DNA of 64,000 nt from Fodinibacter luteus (GTDB taxonomy: Bacteria; Actinomycetota; Actinomycetes; Actinomycetales; Dermatophilaceae): positions 1 through 64,000 of the forward strand of contig NZ_BAABGM010000002.1 of the NCBI RefSeq assembly GCF_039541575.1, in the 5' to 3' direction. Under the pieces are notes generated by a model. The model was not told the DNA's origin. It did not search any database and worked only from the letters and a program-made list of their open reading frames with translations. Positions 42,370 through 50,366 of the stretch are shown piece after piece (the first letter of the stretch is position 1; the number at the start of each line of letters is the position of its first letter). A program made the translations under genes and the position numbers.

Positions 42370-44265
42370 GTGGAGCTCGCCGCGACGGTCGTCGCCATCG
42401 TCCTCGTCGTCATCCTCGTCAGCCGCGGGGCGGCGCCGACGGGGGTCCCGGCCCCGATCGCCCTGCTCGTCGTCGGGGCGGTGCTGTCGTTCGTGCCCGC
42501 CGTGCCCGAGGTCACCCTGTCGTCGGACCTCGTGCTCTACGGCCTGCTACCACCCCTGCTCTACGCCGCGGCGCTGTCGACCTCGCTCCTCGACATCAAG
42601 ACCCACCGGGCGGCCATCCTCAGCCTGTCGGTCGGGCTCGTGCTGTTCACCGCGCTCGGCGTCGGGGTCGTCGCGTGGCTGCTCCTGCCCATCCCCTTCG
42701 CCCTCGCCGTCGCGCTCGGGGCGATCGTCGCACCGCCGGATGCCGTCGCCGCCACCGCCGTGGCCCGCCGCATCGGCCTGCCCCGCCGGGTCACGACGAT
42801 CCTCGAGGGCGAGTCCCTCCTCAACGACGCGACGGCCCTCGTCTCGCTGCGCACCGCCCTCGCCGCCGCGGGCTTCGCGGCCCACGGGGCGTCGGCCCAC
42901 GCGTCGGCTCCCGAGGTGACGCTCGGGTCGGTCGCCACCGACCTCGTCGTCGCGTCCGTCGGCGGCGTCGCCGTGGGGGTCGTGGCCTACCTCGTCATCA
43001 GCACCCTGCGGCGGCACCTCACCGAGGTGCCCGCCGACACGGCGCTGTCGTTCGTCGCGCCCTACCTCGCCTACGTCCCCGCGGAACGGGTCGGCGCCTC
43101 CGGGGTGCTCGCCGTCGTCACGACCGGGCTCCTCCTCGCGCACCGGGCGCCGCAGATCCAGACCGCACCCTCACGGCTCTCGGAGAGGATCAACTGGTCG
43201 AGCGTCACCTTCGTGCTCGAGAACGCCGTGTTCCTCCTCATCGGCCTGCAGATCGCGGCGCTGCTCGACGACGTCGGCGACGGCGACCAGACGCTCGCCC
43301 GCACGCTCCTCGTCGGCCTCGCGGTGCTCCTCACCTGCCTCGTCCTGCGCCCGGTGTGGATGGTGCCTTCGGCCGTGCTCACCGCCCGCGGCGACGCCGA
43401 CCGGCGGGGCCGCCTGCGCGCAGCGCTCGTCGGGTCGTGGGCGGGGATGCGCGGGGTCGTCACCCTCGCCGCGGCCCTGACCCTCCCGGAGGAGACACCG
43501 CTGCGCGCGGAGCTCGTCGTCATCGCGCTCGTCGTCACCGTCGGCACCCTCCTGCTCCAGGGGACGACCCTGCCCCTGCTCGCCCGGGCGCTCGACGTCC
43601 GCGGGCCCGACCCGCGCGAGGACGCCCTCATGGAGGCGACCGTCCTCGGCGCGACGACGGGTGCCGGACTGCGCCTCATCGAGTCCGACCCGACCGCCGA
43701 CCCGGCATCCGTCGCCGTGATCCGCGAGCAGGCGAGTGCCCGGGTCAACCGCAGCTGGGAGCGGCTCGGAACCCTCGGCCCGGGCGACGAGGAGACGCCG
43801 AGCGAGGCCCGCGCGCGACTGCGCACCGCGATGATCCACGAGGAGCGGGCCGAGCTCCTGCGCATCCGCGACGCCGGTGGGGTCGACCACGCCGTACTCC
43901 GCGCCGTCCTCGGCCAGCTCGACGCCGAGGAGACGGCGCTGGGGTGGAGCGCGACGCGCAGCGCCGCCGTCCGCGCCTCGCCGCTGCGCCCCCCGGACCG
44001 GATCGCCGGCGCGTGCGAGCACCTCGCGGCCGCGGAGGTCCCCCGAGCGCCGACCTCGGCCGAGGGCTGCCGGAGGTGCCTCGCCGAGGGCCTGCGGTGG
44101 GTGCACCTGCGGGCCTGCGCGCAGTGCGGTGAGGTCGGCTGCTGCAACTCCTCCCCGGGGCGGCACGCCGACGCGCACTTCCACGAGACCGGCCACCCGG
44201 TGATGCGCAGCATCGAGCCGGGCGAGGCGTGGCGCTGGTGCTACGTCGACGAGGTCGTCGGCTGA
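42370..44265 (+). CDS. CPA1-family Na+/H+ antiporter with C-terminal UBP-type zinc finger
   Basis: A 631-residue protein. Residues 1-420 form about 12 helices of a CPA1 (NhaP-type) exchanger: PPLLYAAALSTSL (about 57-69), APPDAVAATAVARR (about 120-133, with the ion-binding Asp), EGESLLNDATALV (about 139-151) and WAGMRGVVTLAAALTLP (about 357-373). A hydrophilic linker follows. The last ~85 residues hold a ZnF-UBP module with CEHL, CRRC, CAQCGEVGCC and HADAHFHETGHPV, the Cys/His set that binds zinc. This finger binds ubiquitin C-termini in eukaryotes; its role in bacteria is unknown. GTG start 6 nt after GACAAT (42358-42363), perhaps leaderless. Confidence 0.9.
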   Translation: MELAATVVAIVLVVILVSRGAAPTGVPAPIALLVVGAVLSFVPAVPEVTLSSDLVLYGLLPPLLYAAALSTSLLDIKTHRAAILSLSVGLVLFTALGVGVVAWLLLPIPFALAVALGAIVAPPDAVAATAVARRIGLPRRVTTILEGESLLNDATALVSLRTALAAAGFAAHGASAHASAPEVTLGSVATDLVVASVGGVAVGVVAYLVISTLRRHLTEVPADTALSFVAPYLAYVPAERVGASGVLAVVTTGLLLAHRAPQIQTAPSRLSERINWSSVTFVLENAVFLLIGLQIAALLDDVGDGDQTLARTLLVGLAVLLTCLVLRPVWMVPSAVLTARGDADRRGRLRAALVGSWAGMRGVVTLAAALTLPEETPLRAELVVIALVVTVGTLLLQGTTLPLLARALDVRGPDPREDALMEATVLGATTGAGLRLIESDPTADPASVAVIREQASARVNRSWERLGTLGPGDEETPSEARARLRTAMIHEERAELLRIRDAGGVDHAVLRAVLGQLDAEETALGWSATRSAAVRASPLRPPDRIAGACEHLAAAEVPRAPTSAEGCRRCLAEGLRWVHLRACAQCGEVGCCNSSPGRHADAHFHETGHPVMRSIEPGEAWRWCYVDEVVG

Positions 44266-44278
44266 CGCCTTCCGGGTG

Positions 44279-44294
44279 CCTACCGGCCGGTAGG
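44279..44294. promoter_or_regulatory. Perfect 16-bp palindromic operator CCTACCGGCCGGTAGG
   Basis: A perfect 16-bp palindrome in the 82-bp gap before the APC permease gene. TACCGGCCGGTA-like sites are typical of TetR-family regulators. It lies just upstream of the ribosome binding site region (GGAGGAGG at 44333), so it probably controls the permease-USP-arginase operon. The cognate regulator is not obvious; the TetR gene at 41750 has a different dyad at its own promoter. Confidence 0.75.
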
Positions 44295-44347
44295 AGCCTA
44301 TGTTGACGGGCAGGAGCAGTGCCCCAGCATCCGGAGGAGGCCGTCCC

Positions 44348-45847
44348 ATGTCCGCGTCCACGAGGTCCGGCCCCCTTCCCCTCGGCACCCAGCTCGCCCG
44401 GCGCAAGCCGGTCGTCTTCCGGCACCGCCACCACCCCGGTGAGGAGCTCGGGCGCACCCTGACGACGTTCCAGCTCACGATGTTCGGCGTCGGGGCCACC
44501 GTCGGCACCGGGATCTTCTTCGTCCTCAGCGAGTCGGTGCCCGAGGCCGGCCCCGCGGTCGTCCTCAGCTTCCTCATCGCCGGCCTCGCCGCCGGCCTGT
44601 CCGCCCTGTGCTACGCCGAGCTGGCCAGCTCCATCCCGGTGAGCGGGTCGACGTACTCCTACGCCTACCACGCGATGGGCGAGCTCGTCGCCGTCATCAT
44701 CGCGGGGTGCGTCCTGCTCGAGTACGGCGTCGCCGCGTCCGCCGTCGCGGTCGGCTGGAGCGGGTATTTCAACGAGCTGCTCGACTCCACCCTGGGGTTC
44801 GAGATCCCGCAGGCGCTGTCGACGTCCTTCATCCCCGGCTCCGACGGTGAGGCGACCGGCGGCGTGCTCAACCTGCCGGCCGTCGTCCTCGTGTTCCTGT
44901 GCATGCTCCTGCTGCTGCGAGGCGCGACGGAGTCGGCGCGGATCAACACGATCATGGTGCTCATCAAGCTCGGTGTCCTCATCCTCTTCATCGTCATCGG
45001 GTTCACCGCCTTCGACGCCGACCACTTCGACGGCTTCTTCGGCGCCGGCCTCGGCGGCATGACCGCCGCGGCGGGCACGATCTTCTTCTCGTTCATCGGC
45101 CTGGATGCCGTCGCGACCGCCGGTGAGGAGGTCAAGGACCCACAGCGGGCCCTGCCTCGGGCCATCGTCGGGGCGCTCGTCATCGTGACGACGGTCTACG
45201 TGCTCGTCGCGCTGGCCGGGCTCGCCGCCAAGCCGGCCTCCTGGTTCAGTGAGGACGCCGCCCAGGACGCCGGGCTGTCGCAGATCCTCAACGACGTCAC
45301 CGGGTCGACGATCTGGGGCACGATCCTCGCTGCGGGCGCGGTCATCTCGATCTTCTCGGTCACCCTCGTCACGCTGTACGGGCAGACCCGCATCCTGTTC
45401 GCCATCGGTCGCGACGGGCTCATCTCCCGGCGCTTCACCCAGGTCAACCCGCGCACCCTGACCCCGAGCTTCAACACCGTCATCGCCGCGGTCGTCGTCG
45501 CGCTCATCGCCGGCCTCGTGCCCTCGGACTACCTGTGGGACACCGTCTCCATCGGCACCCTCGTCGCGTTCTCGGTCGTCGCGATCGGCGTCATCGTGCT
45601 GCGCCGCACGCATCCCGACCTCGAACGCCCGTTCACCATCCCGGGCTACCCGGTGACCCCGGTGCTCGCCGTGCTCGCCTGCGTGTGGATCCTCGTCGAG
45701 CTCCCGGGCATCACGTGGCTCATCTTCGGCCTCTGGCTCGTCGTCGTCCTCGCCTTCTACTTCGCCTACGGCCGGCGCCACGCCGTGCTCAACCACGTCG
45801 TGGACCTCGAGGACATCGCCGAGCCGCGCGGTGACGAGGACGACTGA
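44348..45847 (+). CDS. APC superfamily amino acid permease
   Basis: A 499-residue transporter with about 12-14 helices of the cationic-amino-acid (CAT/YfnA) branch: LTTFQLTMFGVGATVGTGIF (TM1 with the GVGxxxGTGIF-type substrate motif), AALCYAELASSIPVSGSTYSY-like segment, and FFSFIGLDAVATAGEEVKDPQRALP. Downstream arginase suggests arginine or ornithine as substrate. ATG at 44348 has GGAGGAGG 7 nt upstream. First gene of a three-gene operon behind a perfect palindrome. Confidence 0.9.
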   Translation: MSASTRSGPLPLGTQLARRKPVVFRHRHHPGEELGRTLTTFQLTMFGVGATVGTGIFFVLSESVPEAGPAVVLSFLIAGLAAGLSALCYAELASSIPVSGSTYSYAYHAMGELVAVIIAGCVLLEYGVAASAVAVGWSGYFNELLDSTLGFEIPQALSTSFIPGSDGEATGGVLNLPAVVLVFLCMLLLLRGATESARINTIMVLIKLGVLILFIVIGFTAFDADHFDGFFGAGLGGMTAAAGTIFFSFIGLDAVATAGEEVKDPQRALPRAIVGALVIVTTVYVLVALAGLAAKPASWFSEDAAQDAGLSQILNDVTGSTIWGTILAAGAVISIFSVTLVTLYGQTRILFAIGRDGLISRRFTQVNPRTLTPSFNTVIAAVVVALIAGLVPSDYLWDTVSIGTLVAFSVVAIGVIVLRRTHPDLERPFTIPGYPVTPVLAVLACVWILVELPGITWLIFGLWLVVVLAFYFAYGRRHAVLNHVVDLEDIAEPRGDEDD

Positions 45848-46731
45848 TGCCCGTCCTCGTCGGCTACAGCCCTCACAAGGAGGACCTCGGCGCCCTCGAC
45901 CTCGCGTGCCAGCTCGCGCGCTCCGACGGGGAGTCGGTGCACGCCGTGAGCGTCCTCCCCCAGGTCTGGCCCACGGTCGTGGCGGGGCACACCGACCGTG
46001 AGTTCGAGGCGTGGGTGACCGAGACCGGGGCCGGCTGCGCCGCCGAGGCGGCCGCCCACCTGGGCGTCCACGACGACGTGCCCTTCGAGGCAAGCTGGGT
46101 GTCGGGGCGCTCGGTCCCCCAGGCCCTGCTGGACCGCGCCGCCGCGATCGGTGCGGAGCTCGTCGTCGTCGGCTCGGGTGACGACGTCGCCCACGGACAG
46201 ATCGGCATCACGAGCAAGACCGACCGGCTGCTGCACTCCTCCGACGTGCCGATCGTCATCGCCCCCCGCGGCTACCAGGCCGGCCCCGGGGCCACGATCA
46301 CCCGAATCACCGTCGCATTCCGCGGCGACGACGCCACGTGGAGCCTGCTCGACAACGTGGCCCGGATCGCCCGCCGGACCCGCGCGTCGACCCGGGTCGT
46401 GACCTTCGCCATCCGCTCCCGACCGATGTACCCCCGCCGGGTCAGCGGCGCCGAGGACATGGTCCACGAGGCCTGGGTGCAGCAGGCCCGTGAGGAGCAG
46501 GCCGAGGCGGCTGCGCACCTGCGCAGCCTGGGCTTCACCGACGACACCCTGACGCTCGCCGTGGCCGAGGGGCGCAGCTGGGGCGGAGCGATGGACTCCC
46601 TCGACTGGGAGCGTGGTGACGTGCTCGTCGTCGGCTCGAGCTCCACGCACCGGCTCAGCCAGGTCTTCCTCGGCTCGAGCGCCGCGAAGATCCTGCGCCA
46701 CTCCCCCGTCCCCGTCGTCGTCGTCCGCTGA
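45847..46731 (+). CDS. Universal stress protein with two USP domains
   Basis: A 294-residue cytoplasmic protein built of two tandem USP folds (about 1-142 and 150-294). Domain 2 ends with VLVVGSSSTHRLSQVFLGSSAAKILRHSPVPVVVV, including the GS-type ATP-binding G-2x-G-9x-G(S/T) region; domain 1 has VVVGSGDDVAHGQIGITSKTDRLLHSSDVPIVI, a degenerate version. The ATG overlaps the TGA of the permease (TGATG), so it is coupled to amino acid uptake. USPs beside APC permeases are common, possibly gating or sensing transport. Confidence 0.9.
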   Translation: MPVLVGYSPHKEDLGALDLACQLARSDGESVHAVSVLPQVWPTVVAGHTDREFEAWVTETGAGCAAEAAAHLGVHDDVPFEASWVSGRSVPQALLDRAAAIGAELVVVGSGDDVAHGQIGITSKTDRLLHSSDVPIVIAPRGYQAGPGATITRITVAFRGDDATWSLLDNVARIARRTRASTRVVTFAIRSRPMYPRRVSGAEDMVHEAWVQQAREEQAEAAAHLRSLGFTDDTLTLAVAEGRSWGGAMDSLDWERGDVLVVGSSSTHRLSQVFLGSSAAKILRHSPVPVVVVR

Positions 46732-46762
46732 CCGAGCCGACCCTCGCGAAAGGAGCCACCGC

Positions 46763-47707
46763 ATGTCCGCAGTGAGCCTCATCGGAGCACCCACCGACGT
46801 CGGCGCCAGCGTCATCGGTGCCCGGCTCGGGCCGGGGGCCCTCCGGGTCGCCGGCGTCGCCGACGCGATCGCCGCGTTCGGCCACGAGGTCCGTGACCTC
46901 GGCGACCTCGAGGGGCCGGACAACCCCCTGCGGCCCCCGGTCGCCGGCTACCGGCACCTCGCGGAGGTGAGCGAGTGGAACCGGCTCGTGCACGATGTCT
47001 ACTTCTCCGAGCTCGAGGGCGGACACCTGCCGATCCTCCTCGGCGGTGACCACTGCCTGGCCATCGGGTCGATCAGCGCGGTCGCTCGGCACTGCCGCGG
47101 CACCGAGCGCCCGCTGCGCGTGCTCTGGTTCGACGCCCACGCCGACTTCAACACGGCGGCGATCACGCCGTCGGGCAACCTCCACGGGATGCCGGTCGCC
47201 TGCCTCACCGGGCACGGTCCCGACGAGCTGACCGGCCTGTCCGGCACGACCCCGGCCATCTCGGCCGACGTCGTGCGCCAGGTCGGTCTCCGGAGCGTCG
47301 ACGCGGGTGAGAAGCGGCTGCTGCACGACATCGGGGTCGAGTGCTTCGACATGCGCTACCTCGACGAGATGGGCTTCCGCAAGACGATGCGGCGCGCCCT
47401 GCGGGGACTCACCCCGGAGCACCACGTCCACGTCAGCCTCGACCTCGACTTCCTCGACCCCCACGTTGCCCCGGGTGTTGGAACCCCCGTCATCGGCGGC
47501 CCGACCTACCGGGAGGCCCAGCTCGCCATGGAGATGGTCGCCGACACCGGGCTGCTGCGCTCGATCGACATCGTCGAGCTCAACCCCGCCGTCGACGTGC
47601 GCAACGCGACGGCGGAGGTCGCCGTCGAGCTGCTCGACTCCCTCCTCGGCAAGTCCACCCTGCTACGGGTTCACGACCGCCCCACCGCGGAGGACCTCTC
47701 CGGCTGA
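46763..47707 (+). CDS. Arginase/agmatinase/formimidoylglutamase family hydrolase
   Basis: A 314-residue manganese ureohydrolase: ILLGGDHCLAIG (first metal His, about 91-102), WFDAHADFNT (about 120-129, metal Asp/His/Asp) and SLDLDFLDPHVAPGVGTP (about 224-241, metal Asp pair). The SGNLHGMPVA segment is arginase-like. It would convert arginine to ornithine and urea. AAAGGAG lies 7 nt before the ATG. Operon partner of an APC permease, so the unit probably imports and degrades arginine. Agmatinase cannot be excluded. Confidence 0.88.
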   Translation: MSAVSLIGAPTDVGASVIGARLGPGALRVAGVADAIAAFGHEVRDLGDLEGPDNPLRPPVAGYRHLAEVSEWNRLVHDVYFSELEGGHLPILLGGDHCLAIGSISAVARHCRGTERPLRVLWFDAHADFNTAAITPSGNLHGMPVACLTGHGPDELTGLSGTTPAISADVVRQVGLRSVDAGEKRLLHDIGVECFDMRYLDEMGFRKTMRRALRGLTPEHHVHVSLDLDFLDPHVAPGVGTPVIGGPTYREAQLAMEMVADTGLLRSIDIVELNPAVDVRNATAEVAVELLDSLLGKSTLLRVHDRPTAEDLSG

Positions 47708-47775
47708 CGTGCGCCCGCCCGGCGGTGTCCCGACGGCGCACCGTCGACGGTCGCACTCCCACTAGGTTGTGCCGT

Positions 47776-48495
47776 ATGCCGTCCGCCCACCCCGCGCTCC
47801 TGCTCGCCTCCGCGTCGCCGGCCCGTCGCAGCACGTTGCGGGCCGCGGGCGTGGAGGCCCTCGTCCACGTCTCGTCGGTCGACGAGGACGCCGTCGTCGC
47901 GGCGGCCGAGGCCCGCTACGGTGCGCTCGCCGCCCCCGACGTCGTCCTGCTGCTCGCGCGCGCCAAGGCCGACGACGTCGTCGGCGCGCTGCGGGCCGAG
48001 GAGGTGGCCGCGGGCGAGGACGGCGCTGCGGGCCCAGCGGTGGTCGACCTCGACGTCGACGTCGATGTCCTCGTGCTCGGCTGCGACTCGGTGCTCGAGC
48101 TCGACGGCGAGGTCCACGGCAAGCCCGTCGACGCGGCGGAGGCGGTCGAGCGGTGGCGCCGGATGCGCGGACGCACCGGCGTGCTGCACACCGGGCACTG
48201 GCTCGTCGACGCCCGGCACCCCGACGACGGCGGGACGGGCGGCATGGTCGGCGGCACGGCATCCACGACGGTGCACTTCGCCGACCTCGACGACGCCGAG
48301 GTCGAGGCCTACGTCGCGACCGGCGAGCCGCTGCGGGTCGCCGGGGCGTTCACGATCGACGGGCTCGGTGGGCCGTACGTCGCCGGCATCGAGGGCGACC
48401 CGAGCAACGTCATCGGGGTCTCCCTGCCGTTGCTGCGCGAGCTCGTCCGCGAGCTCGGGCTCGCCTGGCACGACCTGCGCCACCCGGCAGCCTGA
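47776..48495 (+). CDS. maf: Maf family nucleotide pyrophosphatase
   Basis: A 239-residue Maf/YhdE protein that hydrolyses non-canonical or modified nucleoside triphosphates. N-terminal LLLASASPARRSTLRAAG (about 8-25; the usual SPRR is SPARR here), LGCDSVLELDGEVHGKP (about 95-111, catalytic Asp) and GAFTIDGLGGPYVAGIEGDPSNVIG (about 191-215). A longer Asp/Val-rich insert lies around 80-93. The ATG follows TAGGTT (47763-47768) by 7 nt, a leaderless start. Confidence 0.92.
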   Translation: MPSAHPALLLASASPARRSTLRAAGVEALVHVSSVDEDAVVAAAEARYGALAAPDVVLLLARAKADDVVGALRAEEVAAGEDGAAGPAVVDLDVDVDVLVLGCDSVLELDGEVHGKPVDAAEAVERWRRMRGRTGVLHTGHWLVDARHPDDGGTGGMVGGTASTTVHFADLDDAEVEAYVATGEPLRVAGAFTIDGLGGPYVAGIEGDPSNVIGVSLPLLRELVRELGLAWHDLRHPAA

Positions 48496-48557
48496 CCCGG
48501 CCACCCGGCATCCTGACCCGGCCCCCGGCATCCGAGGCCCGGCCCCCGGCATCCGAG
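48495..48557. repeat. Three tandem 21-bp repeats carrying CGGCATCC
   Basis: Units 48495-48515, 48516-48536 and 48537-48557 differ by a few bases; each contains CCCGGCATCC. The first unit begins at the last base of the Maf stop codon. The word is the same one that is enriched throughout the window. Confidence 0.85.
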
Positions 48558-48587
48558 ACCCGGCCCGCCCGGCCCCCACCCCCTACC

Positions 48588-48661
48588 CGCGAAGTCAGGA
48601 GCACTTCGCCCACTCATGGCCGTACCCGACCCTGAGTGGGCGAAGTGCTCCTGACTTCGCG
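48588..48661. terminator. 29-bp perfect inverted repeat between convergent genes
   Basis: Arm 48588-48616 begins CGCGAAGTCAGGAGCACTTC and is perfectly inverted at 48633-48661, with a 16-nt loop. It lies between the convergent maf and carboxyltransferase genes. A 29-bp perfect stem is much longer than a normal intrinsic terminator and there is no T-tract. Probable bidirectional terminator; RNase III processing or a different role is possible. Confidence 0.75.
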
Positions 48662-48673
48662 TGGGGGGGCGGG

Positions 48674-50284
48674 TCAGACCGGGGGGACGTCGCGGCGCTT
48701 GTCGGCGAAGTGCCGGTCCCGCCGGGCCGCGTACCGCAGCCGGCGGAGCAGCTCTGCGCGCAGGTCCTCGGCCTCCACGACCTCGTCGAGCACGAGGTCG
48801 GCGGCGAGCCGCTCGAGGTCGACGTCCTGCTCGTACTCGGCGCGCCGGGCCGCGACGAACGCGTCGCGCGCGGCAGTGCCCTGGGTGGCCTCGACCTCGG
48901 CGATCTTGTTCGCGTAGACGGCGTTGACCGCGGCCTCGGGCCCCATGACGGCGATCCGGGCGGTGGGGAGCGCGATCGTCGCGTCGGGCCCGAAGCCGGG
49001 GCCGCCCATGGCGTAGAGCCCGGCGCCGTACGCCTTGCGGACGACGACGCAGAACTGCGGGACCGTCGCCGAGGCCACGGCGGAGACCATCTTCGCGCCG
49101 TGCCGGATGATGCCGCCGCGCTCGACCTCGGAGCCGATCATGAAGCCCGGCACGTCGGCGAGGTAGACGAGCGGAACCGAGAACGCGTCGCACAGCCAGA
49201 TGAAGCGGGCCGCCTTGTCGGCGGAGTCGGTGAACAGCACCCCGCCCTTGACGGCCGAGTTGTTCGCGACGATGCCGACGGTCTCGCCGTCCATCCGGGC
49301 GAACCCGACGACGAGCTCGGCGGCGAAGAGCGGCTTGACCTCGAAGAAGCTGTCGTCGTCGACGAGGCCGTCGATGAAGTCGTGGACGTCGAAGGGCTGG
49401 CTCTCGCGCTCGGGCACCGACGCGCGGGTCAGCGGCCGGGCCGGCTCCTCGGCGTGGTAGGTCGGCAGCGGGGAGCGCCAGTTGTCGGGCAGGTAGGAGA
49501 AGTACAGGCGCGCGAGCTCGATGGCCTCGGCGTCGTCGTGGGCGAGCAGGTCACCGACGCCCGAGACGGTGCAGTGCATCCGCGCGCCGCCCATGTCCTC
49601 GAGGGAGACCTTCTCGCCGACGACCATCTCGGCCATCCGCGGGCTCCCGAGGTACATCGAGGCGTTGCCCTCGACCATGATGATGACGTCGCAGAAGCTC
49701 GGGATGTAGGCGCCACCCGCCGCGGAGGGCCCGAACAGGCAGCAGACCTGCGGCACCTTCCCGGACAGGGCCACCTGGTTGTGGAAGATCCGCCCGGCGC
49801 CGCGCCGGCCCGGGAACATCTCGACCTGGTCGGTGATCCGGGCGCCGGCGCTGTCGACGAGCCAGAACACCGGCAGCTCCTCGCGCAGCGCCGTCTCGGT
49901 GGCCCGCACGATCTTCTCGACGGTGCGTGCCCCCCACGACCCGGCCTTGACCGTCGGGTCGTTCGCGATGACGACGACGGGCCGCCCCTCGACGGTGCCG
50001 CGACCGGTGACGACGCCGTCCGCGGGCAGGCCGGGCGCGAGGGCGTTGGCGTAGCGGCCGTCCTCGACGAGGCTGCCCTCGTCGAGGAGCAGCGCCAGCC
50101 GGTCGCGGACGTAGAGCTTGTGCTGCGAGGCGAGCTTGGCGGCGGCCTTCTCGGGCGGTCGTGCGGATGCCGCGCGCGCGGCGTCGAGGCGGGCCCGCAC
50201 GTCCGCGACCCGCGGGTCCCCGGCGGGGGCCACGGCATCCGGCTGGGGGTCAGCGGTGGTGGGCTGCTCGAGGTCCGGGCTCAC
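48674..50284 (-). CDS. Acyl-CoA carboxylase carboxyltransferase subunit (catabolic type)
   Basis: A 536-residue biotin-dependent carboxyltransferase, distinct from the AccD5-like copy at 37189. It has LVDSAGARITDQ (about 138-149), LFGPSAAGGAYIPSFCDV (about 182-199), DVPGFMIGSEVERGGIIRHG and VRKAYGAGLYAMGGPGFGPD. The form resembles methylcrotonyl-/acyl-CoA carboxylase beta subunits of catabolic operons. The GTG at 50284 is preferred, with AAAGG 7 nt upstream; the ATG at 50290 leaves only one base. Downstream of an acyl-CoA dehydrogenase and controlled, I infer, by the LiuR-like site at 51619; no biotin carboxylase is in the window. Confidence 0.9.
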   Translation of the reverse strand: MSPDLEQPTTADPQPDAVAPAGDPRVADVRARLDAARAASARPPEKAAAKLASQHKLYVRDRLALLLDEGSLVEDGRYANALAPGLPADGVVTGRGTVEGRPVVVIANDPTVKAGSWGARTVEKIVRATETALREELPVFWLVDSAGARITDQVEMFPGRRGAGRIFHNQVALSGKVPQVCCLFGPSAAGGAYIPSFCDVIIMVEGNASMYLGSPRMAEMVVGEKVSLEDMGGARMHCTVSGVGDLLAHDDAEAIELARLYFSYLPDNWRSPLPTYHAEEPARPLTRASVPERESQPFDVHDFIDGLVDDDSFFEVKPLFAAELVVGFARMDGETVGIVANNSAVKGGVLFTDSADKAARFIWLCDAFSVPLVYLADVPGFMIGSEVERGGIIRHGAKMVSAVASATVPQFCVVVRKAYGAGLYAMGGPGFGPDATIALPTARIAVMGPEAAVNAVYANKIAEVEATQGTAARDAFVAARRAEYEQDVDLERLAADLVLDEVVEAEDLRAELLRRLRYAARRDRHFADKRRDVPPV

Positions 50285-50311
50285 CGGCATACCTTTCGTC
50301 GTTCTGTTCGA

Positions 50312-50357
50312 GTCGGGTGCTCAGCCGGTCGCCAGGACAACCATCTGAGCACCCGAC
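50312..50357 (-). terminator. 13-bp inverted repeat between two co-directional genes
   Basis: GTCGGGTGCTCAG (50312-50324) is inverted at 50345-50357 with a 20-nt loop. It lies in the 82-bp gap between the acyl-CoA dehydrogenase stop and the carboxyltransferase start, both on the minus strand. It may attenuate read-through or protect one part of the mRNA. Confidence 0.55.
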
Positions 50358-50366
50358 GCGAGGGGG

